A program made the translations under genes and the position numbers. Under the pieces are notes generated by a model. The model saw only the letters and a list, made by a program, of their open reading frames with translations. It searched no databases and was not told the origin of the DNA. From Legionella clemsonensis (GTDB lineage: Bacteria; Pseudomonadota; Gammaproteobacteria; Legionellales; Legionellaceae), in NCBI RefSeq assembly GCF_002240035.1, contig NZ_CP016397.1:788001-852000 (forward strand): a stretch of 64,000 nt of DNA, given 5' to 3'. The stretch's first letter is position 1. Each line of letters begins with the position of its first letter. Of the stretch, positions 57,601 to 64,000 are shown piece after piece.

Positions 57601-57646
57601 AACACCTGATAAGGCTGGTAGCATTAACTTGCCGGGGGGATTTTAA
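54629..57646 (+). CDS. Secreted GH81-family endo-beta-1,3-glucanase
   Basis: A 1005-residue precursor. A signal peptide (about 1-31, ending AYSA) is followed by an N-terminal beta-rich domain, then the GH81 helical barrel with its two signatures: DHPFHWGY (562-569) and the acidic block EEDSAEF (641-647), with a fully recognisable YGAMVNLLIRDI between. GH81 enzymes cut beta-1,3-glucan of fungal, oomycete, algal or plant walls. The last 100 residues are a small beta-type domain with Cys pairs. GGAG precedes ATG 54629. It was probably acquired by transfer, and export through the type II system is likely. Confidence 0.85.
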   Translation: MLEKNTKSTIKIFSFTTLCFFLQAQIAYSATQLGQGIYYDEQQIAKLAQKYPGRVSKDAGYPLIDNYSTLKSVFRGSQFGLSNKPVTTGLWWTPLLAVDKPASQIQDRDYLSPLLLIPNPLTVRLTEQGISLGIPLQSAKVDNVHVDRGYDNTLDVTVTTGDLGGTAPLVADYSDWMVKAEWARNNIPLLAASIIEGSPFVFLERKNNQTASYLQFNNSQEAKLLSQSAGLSVFKTKNASDPGYRYYAYFTNPDSSINPWKTGAGTVIVPVNQGGSGNIVPGTSINTMESNRYFSMAVIPASSDSTAIEIANQFKPYAYSVVKRTTISYEYDKNKAEVITHFNFDSETVYQNSSLKKQPLVMVYPWQIKNMNSDSKASCLFQDDCASNKGIIHTLKGTMHAYVVPVDPTSSGKASFTTEVAFRGILPALPNRLSQAELDKLASYSFSLPPDPHLDAKNPWTDTYATGKLLSREAQLIKIANILMGSPTNPNPQYKKIRDDLLANLKKQVTSFLTGLNYTDPCPDGSSDCQRPEGSWFFTYNNEWHTMMGFPSGFFTATMLTDHPFHWGYLVDGAATIAQFDKAWARQYGAMVNLLIRDICNYKYQDGSTEPTTFPHFRSFDPYAGLSSALGMPYSPDNVNEEDSAEFMNLAQGIVLWGLNTQGLTFEADDTSPQTLVETGLYLYTTEEQGLNHYHFNQNPESGVFPPGWANSSTGQNYLLVGNVWGGKLDRSTYFCARQPCYYQNLASNTLPISAGSLYLGFEPAFVNKAYNEDAKNPCSGDASNAAYCGTLLKYLALGDATKASQYYTRYFDEQANTPDPGESKPSIYYWINNLKALGHLNKTISADTPAYAAFGAGKNLYVAAYNHETSPKAVNFYREGSLVCRLENIPAGEIKGSICGEDEPEPPVTQYSYMIYVGYPFKPVLINNTITCPDPVTKNPACLVKNIAGPSVMTITGSNSNLCTLAINKEGTVSVNGEKSKGCYINSTPATPDKAGSINLPGGF

Positions 57647-57825
57647 GAATAAATTCTTGACTTACATTGCATTGGTTACTTTCGTAGCCTTGACGCAGTG
57701 TAGTCAAGTTTTTTTCATGAAGGTTATCCAATTGATGCGCTGGCTCAATGCTCTGCTTAAAAGCTCCCCATTTCCGTTTGCTAAACTTAATAATATAGCT
57801 TTGAAAAGAAAGGGGAGAGAATCCA

Positions 57826-58502
57826 ATGGGTACAAAGGAAGAAACCAAACAGCCTGATAAGCAGAAAGATATTGCCCAATCTTATAACAAATTTAAAGAA
57901 TTTGAGGGAAAACGGTATACAGGTATGAAGGTGGGACGTAGTCATTCCTGGATTTATGATGCAGGTCCCTGGAAAGAAACCAAAATAACACCTGATAAAT
58001 GGGAAATTAATTATACCGTCACTAAAAGACGAAAAGGTAGAGCACCTGAAGGTTCTGGTGTACCTGTGGGAACCAAATACCACTGGTATATTCTGGCGCA
58101 TCAGATTGTTGAAAAATTAAATGCAAATGATTATTCAACGGAAATGAGAGGCTTAAAATATAAAGTGGCTCATCAACGAGCCAATAAAGATGACTGGAAT
58201 ATTTCAGAGTTAGCTCAGAAAAAGCGTCTAGTGAAAGTGTTAAAAGAAATAATCAGTACTTTGGAAGAAGAGATTGAAGAAGCGGCTGAGAAGAAACAAA
58301 CTAAACCCAGAAAAGAAAAAGTAATAGCAAAAAAAGAAAATCTGTTGCAGCGCCTAAAAAAGAAAAATCTACCAAGGAAAAGATTGCTGCAAAAGAAGAA
58401 AAGAAAAAAGCTGCATCAGTTAAACATCTTCACAAAAAAATGCCTGCCAGAAATGAGCCTTATCATGAAGAGAAAAAAGCCAGGAAGAGCGGACATCGCT
58501 AA
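57826..58502 (+). CDS. Basic Lys-rich protein, probably frameshifted near its C-terminus
   Basis: From ATG 57826 (GGGGAG upstream) comes a globular N-terminal region of about 150 residues with YTGMKVGRSHSWIYDAGPW and GTKYHWYILAH, followed by a Lys/Glu-rich tail. I do not recognise it. In the given frame the tail turns into an odd Leu/Lys/Arg sequence ending at 58506. If one A is added to the run of seven A at about 58329-58335, the frame reads RKSVAAPKKEKSTKEK and continues with the same Lys/Ala/Glu style to TAA 58500-58502. That is the more natural end, giving about 225 residues. It is the third homopolymer lesion of the window. Basic tails of this type suggest nucleic-acid binding. Confidence 0.6.
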
Positions 58503-58556
58503 CTGACAAACGAAACATAGTAAAATAGGCAATATTGCTGTGTGCCAAAGAATAAC

Positions 58557-59933
58557 CTATTTGCGTTTTGGTAGTGCTACAAATAATGATCCTGGGTGAT
58601 TTAGCGCATTTGCCTCCACACCAGCTTGGTTACCCTCGCCCTTGTAGACATCCACATGAGCACCCACAATTGCGCCTCCTGCGTCTTGGGCTACGCACCA
58701 TGAAGTAGATTTTTTGCAATGATAGATAAAATTCATTCCAATAGGGATAACCTTGTGATCAGTTGCACATGAAGTATGCGGAGTTAGAGCAATATTCTCT
58801 GAACCATAAGGCCCCCCCTCTTCTTTGGTAAAGAATACAAAGCTTTGATCGCGATTGCGCAAGTTGTCCGCTTTATCTTGGTTAAGAAGGCTACCTAGAT
58901 ACTGGCGAATTAGCTTTTCTGATGCAGCGCTTTGCCTAATTTCTTTTGATATATTACAGCGTAACTTTGCTTCATCATGGCATTTAGGATTTTTAGCACA
59001 ATGTTCCATGGCATCCAGGTTGCCCCCACAGGTTGGGTCTTGCGCACATTGGACTATGCGACCAAGCATCGTGCGTGGCCTGCCGTTAGCACTGTCGTAA
59101 TTGATCCGGAATACTTTACCATCAAGAATTAATGAGCCAGAGCCTTGAAGCATTAAAAAAGCTGGATCATTGGGATCTTTAACGTAACCAATTACATATT
59201 TTGGATCTAAAGCCCCACGATTGATTTCCTCTCGGTCTGGCGCTACAGAATACGTGCCATTGGCATTTTTCATACAAAATCCGCGCGGTATTTTGGTAAG
59301 CGGGTCAATTCCGCAAAGAGGAGCTTTCAAATTAAATTTTCTGCATTCCAGAGCTACATTAACAACCCCTGGGTTACTGTAGATAGGATATTGAAATACG
59401 CCACCACGTTGGGTGCGAGCCTCTAGAGCAGCCGGTGCATAATAGGCGGTAAATTGAAACTCACCTTTTTTAAATCCTGCATAATTTTCAGGCCATCCAT
59501 CGCTTTTATACCAATCGAACTTGGTTTTAATGGTCGATAAAAATTTTTTAAAATCTCCATGGGCAGCTTTGGCAAGTTGAAGCATTTTTTTATTGGTCTT
59601 AAGGCACCATTCTGTATGCTTGAATGTATGACCAGCAATAGTTACTGTCTTAAATTCGCTCTGATTTTTATTGCAGTTTTCAATCTGATTATTTAATGCT
59701 TGAATAACTTCCTTCATATTCCCTACCGGGTTATCTAGCGGCAACTCTGATGCTGAAACTTTATGAAACTTAAAACGCAATACCCCGGGTTCTTTGGCAG
59801 CTATCTTCTGCCTTGTAGTAATGTCCACAAGCCTTCTGACATCCAAACAACGCTGAATTGGATCAGTGGGAAGGGCTGCTTGAGTCATGATGCTAAAAGT
59901 CATTAGAGCAATTATTAACGCTGATTGAAACAT
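58557..59933 (-). CDS. mltA: MltA-type membrane-bound lytic transglycosylase
   Basis: A 458-residue precursor with a signal peptide (about 1-19). The MltA domain begins FQFTAYYAP (like GYYEP) and includes DREEINRGAL and the QGSGSLIL stretch. The C-terminal 3D domain has AQDAGGAIVGAHVDVYKGEG with its three Asp. MltA cleaves peptidoglycan to 1,6-anhydromuropeptides. The protein is larger than E. coli MltA (about 365 residues) because of an insertion with four extra Cys in the middle (about 290-330). No lipoprotein box is obvious. Confidence 0.87.
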   Translation of the reverse strand: MFQSALIIALMTFSIMTQAALPTDPIQRCLDVRRLVDITTRQKIAAKEPGVLRFKFHKVSASELPLDNPVGNMKEVIQALNNQIENCNKNQSEFKTVTIAGHTFKHTEWCLKTNKKMLQLAKAAHGDFKKFLSTIKTKFDWYKSDGWPENYAGFKKGEFQFTAYYAPAALEARTQRGGVFQYPIYSNPGVVNVALECRKFNLKAPLCGIDPLTKIPRGFCMKNANGTYSVAPDREEINRGALDPKYVIGYVKDPNDPAFLMLQGSGSLILDGKVFRINYDSANGRPRTMLGRIVQCAQDPTCGGNLDAMEHCAKNPKCHDEAKLRCNISKEIRQSAASEKLIRQYLGSLLNQDKADNLRNRDQSFVFFTKEEGGPYGSENIALTPHTSCATDHKVIPIGMNFIYHCKKSTSWCVAQDAGGAIVGAHVDVYKGEGNQAGVEANALNHPGSLFVALPKRK

Positions 59934-60142
59934 GGTCTCCTGCCCTTGTCTGGTTGAATCTTTGCTTTACCAATGATATAGATTATATAGAGTAAGACCA
60001 GACATTCAAAGGTATGAATATAGGGGAATTCAGTAATGCCTGGACAAGCCTCCTTGTTTGTCAATAATTCGCAGTATGGTTTGAGACGTAGGGTAACCTT
60101 GATACAGCGCAGCTAAATCAAGGTTTTACTCTCAACAAATCC

Positions 60143-62908
60143 CTAAAGAGACTCTACCGTTTTCTTATGGTGTAACAATTTATCCTTTGTAAGTAATGCC
60201 TGAGCAAGCTTTTCTTGTTCTTTGGCAATAATATCCGCGGGAGCATTGTCGGTAAATTTAGGATTTCCAAGTTTATTTTCTGCCAGAGAAATATCTTTGT
60301 CTAATTTAATGAGCTCTTTCTGTAGTCGTGCCAACTCAGCATTCTTGTCAATTAATCCCGCCATGGGAATTAATAATTCCAACTCACCCACTATTGCTGA
60401 GGCAGAAACAGGGGTTTTTTCATCGTCTTCCATACAATAAATATGAGTCAATTTGCTTAAAGTCAGTAATGTGGTTTGATATTTTTCTACACGTTCTTTG
60501 ATATCAGGTGTTACATTTTTTAGATATAAAGGAATAAGCTTCGCAGGAGAAATAGTCATCTCACTACGAATAGTACGTATCGATTGAATTACTGCCTTTA
60601 GCCAATCGATTTCCTCTTCCACTTCAGGATTAATAAATTCTTCATTAACCTTTGGGAAAGGGCTTAACAGGATGGTTTCACCGTTGGTGCTGGTTAATTT
60701 ACTGGTGCGTTGCCAAATTTCTTCGGTAATAAAAGGCATAATTGGATGTAATAATTTTAAAATCTGATCAAGCACATGAATTAAGGTACGACGTGTACCT
60801 CGTTTCATAGCACCTAAAGCTTGCTGATCATAAAGTACGGATTTTGATAACTCGAGATACCAGTCGCAGTATTCATGCCAAACAAATTCGTAGAGGGTAT
60901 TGGCCAGCAAATCAAAGCGATAGGTTTCAAAATAATGATGACACTGAGCGATAGTATGCTGTAAACGAGACAGAATCCATTCATCAGCAGGACTGTATTG
61001 GAAAGCACCGTCGCCAAAATCAATCTGCTCTTCATCAGTGTTTAACAAAACGTAGCGGGAAGCATTCCACAGTTTGTTACAGAAATTGCGATAGCCTTCA
61101 ACACGACCCATATCAAAACGTACATTACGGCCAGTGGATGCCAGAGAGCAAAAGGTAAAACGTAAGGCATCAGTACCAAAAGCGGCGATACCCTCTGGAA
61201 ATTCCTTACGTGTTGTTTTGGCTATCTTGTTGCGAACCGAAGTCAGCATAAGATTTGATGTTCTTTTTTTAACCAGGCTTTCCAAATCAATGCCGTCAAT
61301 AATATCAATTGGATCAAGTACATTACCCTTGGATTTGGACATTTTATGCCCCTCGCTATCACGAATAAGGCCAGTGATAATGACTTCTTTGAAAGGGACT
61401 TTGCCAGTAAATTTAAGTCCCATCATAATCATGCGAGCAACCCAGAAGAAAATAATGTCAAAACCAGTGACTAACACTGAGGTGGGGTAAAATTGTTCAA
61501 ATTCAGGAGTCCGTTCCGGCCAACCCAAGGTAGAGAAGGGCCACAAGGCGGAAGAAAACCAAGTATCTAAAACATCTTCATCCTGTTTCAAGGAAATGGA
61601 CTCATCGAGTTTATACTTAAAGCGTACGTCATTCTCGCTATAGCCGACATAGACATGGCCGTGACTATCATACCAGGCGGGAATGCGATGCCCCCACCAT
61701 AATTGTCGACTTATACACCAGTCCTCAATATTTTCCATCCACTGAAAATAAGTTTTTGTCCAGCTCTCGGGAACAAAACGAATGTCTCCTTTTTTAACTG
61801 CTTCAACAGCAGGTTCAGCCAAGGGTTTGATTTTGACATACCATTGATCGGTTAAGAGAGGTTCAATAATAACACCGGATTTTTCTCCTCGAGGGACTTT
61901 TAGCTTATGTGGTTCTATTTTAACCAGTAATCCTGCTTTATCCAGATCTTGAACAATTTGCTCACGTGCGACGAAACGATCCATTCCCTGATAATTAAGG
62001 GGAGCATTCTTATTAATGGTGCCTTTTTTAGTTAAAATATTAATTAAAGGTAATTCATGACGTTTACCAATTTCATGATCATTGAAATCATGAGCAGGAG
62101 TAATTTTTACACAGCCACTGCCAAAATCCTGTTCGACGTAGTCATCAGCAATAATAGGAATCACTCTCTCGCTCAGTGGAAGTTTAATTTGTTTACCAAT
62201 AAGATGCTTGTAACGTTCGTCTGCAGGATGAACGGCAACTGCTGTATCACCCAGCATGGTTTCAGGACGTGTGGTTGCAATAACAAGCGATTCCTCTGAA
62301 TCAAGAATAGGGTAACGAATATGCCACAAAAAACCGTCTTCCTCTTCAGAAAGTACTTCGAGATCAGAAACTGCTGTGCCTAACTTGGGATCCCAGTTTA
62401 CCAGTCGTGTGCCTCGGTAGATTAAGCCTTCGTCATATAATTGCACGAATACTTTCTGCACTGCTGCAGATAAGCCTTCATCCATCGTGAAGCGCTCACG
62501 AGACCAGTCGACAGAGGAACCAATGCGACGCATTTGTTGAGTAATTTGATTACCCGATTCTTCTTTCCATTGCCAAACTCTATCTAGAAATTGCTCGCGT
62601 GACATGTCTCTGCGTGAAAGACCTTCGGCTTCCAGTTGTCGTTCCACCACTAATTGGGTGGATATCCCTGCATGATCAGTTCCAGGCTGCCAAAGTGTTT
62701 TATAACCTTGCATGCGATGGTACCGTATTAATGCATCCATTAACGTGTGTTGAAAACCATGCCCCATGTGTAAACTGCCAGTCACATTGGGTGGAGGCAA
62801 CATAATACAATAACCCTTACCATCACCACGCGGTGCAAAATAATGGTGGTTTTCCCACTTTTCATAACAAGTTTTTTCAATCGCATGAGGAGAGTAAGTC
62901 TTATCCAT
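60143..62908 (-). CDS. valS: Valyl-tRNA synthetase
   Basis: A 921-residue class I aminoacyl-tRNA synthetase. The HIGH-type signature is [13 protein letters not shown] near the N-terminus, KMSKS lies in [11 protein letters not shown], and an editing (CP1) domain and a C-terminal coiled-coil arm ([14 protein letters not shown]) are present. It charges tRNA-Val and proofreads threonine. The length is typical of ValS. It is monocistronic as far as the window shows. Confidence 0.97.
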   Translation of the reverse strand: MDKTYSPHAIEKTCYEKWENHHYFAPRGDGKGYCIMLPPPNVTGSLHMGHGFQHTLMDALIRYHRMQGYKTLWQPGTDHAGISTQLVVERQLEAEGLSRRDMSREQFLDRVWQWKEESGNQITQQMRRIGSSVDWSRERFTMDEGLSAAVQKVFVQLYDEGLIYRGTRLVNWDPKLGTAVSDLEVLSEEEDGFLWHIRYPILDSEESLVIATTRPETMLGDTAVAVHPADERYKHLIGKQIKLPLSERVIPIIADDYVEQDFGSGCVKITPAHDFNDHEIGKRHELPLINILTKKGTINKNAPLNYQGMDRFVAREQIVQDLDKAGLLVKIEPHKLKVPRGEKSGVIIEPLLTDQWYVKIKPLAEPAVEAVKKGDIRFVPESWTKTYFQWMENIEDWCISRQLWWGHRIPAWYDSHGHVYVGYSENDVRFKYKLDESISLKQDEDVLDTWFSSALWPFSTLGWPERTPEFEQFYPTSVLVTGFDIIFFWVARMIMMGLKFTGKVPFKEVIITGLIRDSEGHKMSKSKGNVLDPIDIIDGIDLESLVKKRTSNLMLTSVRNKIAKTTRKEFPEGIAAFGTDALRFTFCSLASTGRNVRFDMGRVEGYRNFCNKLWNASRYVLLNTDEEQIDFGDGAFQYSPADEWILSRLQHTIAQCHHYFETYRFDLLANTLYEFVWHEYCDWYLELSKSVLYDQQALGAMKRGTRRTLIHVLDQILKLLHPIMPFITEEIWQRTSKLTSTNGETILLSPFPKVNEEFINPEVEEEIDWLKAVIQSIRTIRSEMTISPAKLIPLYLKNVTPDIKERVEKYQTTLLTLSKLTHIYCMEDDEKTPVSASAIVGELELLIPMAGLIDKNAELARLQKELIKLDKDISLAENKLGNPKFTDNAPADIIAKEQEKLAQALLTKDKLLHHKKTVESL

Positions 62909-63031
62909 CGTTTAACCCGTACAAATTAAAGTTGCGCATATTACCATATACCACAGGCATAAATCATCGTTAATCAAAAGAGACTCCAAATCACAGATAC
63001 CCACGGTATTGAATCAAAATTATTACCAGAA

Positions 63032-64000
63032 CTATTCAGATTCAGGTGGAGAAGTCATCAAATTTTCATTTAAACTGGCCTGTTTTTCTTTAGCCAAGTC
63101 ATGACGATGGTCAGCGGCAAGGTATGTATACATTGTAGGTACAACAAAAAGAGTAAATCCAGTACCCACTAACAATCCCATGGCAATTACCAAACCGATA
63201 TCAAAACGACTCACCGCACCTGCACCTGTAGCCATTAATAAAGGAATAACGCCAAATACCATGGCAGCAGTAGTCATTAAAATAGGACGTAATCGAATGC
63301 CTGCTGCCTCTTCAACTGCAGCTCTGCGATCAAGGTGTTTTTCACGTTGTAACTGATTGGCAAAATCGACAATCAAAATTCCGTGTTTACTGATTAAACC
63401 AATTAAAGTAATTAAGCCCACTTGCGTATAAATATTAATACTTGCAGCACCTAAATTCAGTGGAATAAGAGCTCCACAAATCGACATAGGCACGCTAATG
63501 AGAATGATTAAGGGATCTCGAAAGCTTTCATATTGCGCTGAGAGTACCAGGAAAATAACAATGATAGCCATAAAAAAAGCAAGAATAAGAGCACTTCCTT
63601 CCTGAATAAATTGTCGTGACTGTCCACCATAGTCATAGGTAAATCCCTTGGGTAATACGTCTTTGGCTGCTTCGGCAAGAAAGGCTAATCCTTGACCCAA
63701 AGTTTGCCCTGGCATCATTACCCCTTGAATGGTAGCGGAGTTAAGCTGCTGGAAATGAGTAACAGCATTAGGCTGTACTATTTCTTTGCCTGTAACAACG
63801 GTTGATAAAGGCACCATAGTGTCATTGGCGGTGCGAACGTAAATTTCGCTTAGCTGTTCAGGAGTAAGGCGATATTTTCTATCCAATTGGGGAATCACCT
63901 GATAACTTCGCCCTTGAAGGTTGAAGTAATTCACATAATTGCCTGATAATGCACTCGTTAAACTGCTACCAATAGTTTGCATGTCCAAACCTAAATCAGA
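63032..64000 (-). CDS. RND efflux transporter (AcrB/HAE1 type), C-terminal part
   Basis: The last 322 residues of a resistance-nodulation-division pump; the start lies beyond the right edge. Visible are the second porter domain end, then membrane segments TM7-TM12 with IVIFLVLSAQYESFRDPLIIL and the LRPILMTTAAMVFGVIPLL stretch characteristic of HAE1 pumps. It exports drugs, detergents or other amphiphiles together with a periplasmic adaptor, not in view. The open frame continues to base 64000 without a stop, so the Met at 63982 is internal. Confidence 0.93.
   Translation of the reverse strand, partial: SDLGLDMQTIGSSLTSALSGNYVNYFNLQGRSYQVIPQLDRKYRLTPEQLSEIYVRTANDTMVPLSTVVTGKEIVQPNAVTHFQQLNSATIQGVMMPGQTLGQGLAFLAEAAKDVLPKGFTYDYGGQSRQFIQEGSALILAFFMAIIVIFLVLSAQYESFRDPLIILISVPMSICGALIPLNLGAASINIYTQVGLITLIGLISKHGILIVDFANQLQREKHLDRRAAVEEAAGIRLRPILMTTAAMVFGVIPLLMATGAGAVSRFDIGLVIAMGLLVGTGFTLFVVPTMYTYLAADHRHDLAKEKQASLNENLMTSPPESE

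Overview
This window is a low-GC gammaproteobacterial chromosome segment from a member of the genus Legionella (or a very close relative). The diagnosis rests on the Dot/Icm type IVB secretion genes at its left end (icmG, icmC, icmD, icmJ, icmB, then icmF and icmH), the several large eukaryotic-like, probable Dot/Icm effector genes, and typical Legionella housekeeping neighbours such as a PlaA-type lysophospholipase, an ahpC-ahpD pair and hutG/hutI. The species cannot be named from sequence alone.

Layout. 1-5.3 kb: end of the icmMLKEGCD-type operon with a terminator after icmD, then icmJ-icmB; icmJ carries a one-base frameshift in a G run. 5.3-14.7 kb: an insertion between icmB and icmF holding a 1407-aa coiled-coil probable effector, a KdpD-type sensor whose phosphoacceptor His is Tyr, a small membrane protein and a DsbD-type thiol:disulfide reductase. 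14.7-18.4 kb: icmH-icmF on the minus strand. 18.6-23.1 kb: a GRDP-like small protein (probably frameshifted) and a 1286-aa protein with a nucleoside-hydrolase-like N-terminus and an HD-like motif. 23.7-29.1 kb: oxidative-stress genes (ahpC, ahpD, sodC) and two flavoenzymes. 29.2-32.6 kb: two convergent probable effectors, one with a Dbl-homology (RhoGEF) signature and one with two SH2-like modules joined to a PPP-type metallophosphatase. 32.9-36.4 kb: a GNAT-nitrilase fusion and a DEAD-box helicase. 36.4-37.6 kb: a tandem 449-bp non-coding repeat. 37.7-44 kb: PlaA-like lipase, a hydrolase-like protein, a leaderless class A beta-lactamase-like protein, FadL, an IcmL-like protein and HutG. 44.2-49.1 kb: a 1621-aa UvrD-type helicase with a RelE-like N-terminus and a long ankyrin-like repeat tail. 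49.5-54.5 kb: a compact operon (SDR, hutI, DUF3298-like, OPT transporter, DUF4286-like). 54.6-57.6 kb: a secreted GH81 beta-1,3-glucanase. The right end carries a lysine-rich protein (probably frameshifted), MltA, ValS and the end of an RND pump.

How it fits together: the secretion machine is encoded beside candidate cargo. The most remarkable content is the 29-33 kb pair, which would act on two host signalling layers (Rho GTPases and phosphotyrosine). The DH-domain gene and the 1407-aa gene both have a PmrA-box-like sequence just upstream of a -10-like hexamer. Three genes appear interrupted by single-base deletions in homopolymers; that pattern points to sequencing error more than to gene decay. 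All functional calls are from reading the sequence; no database search was possible.
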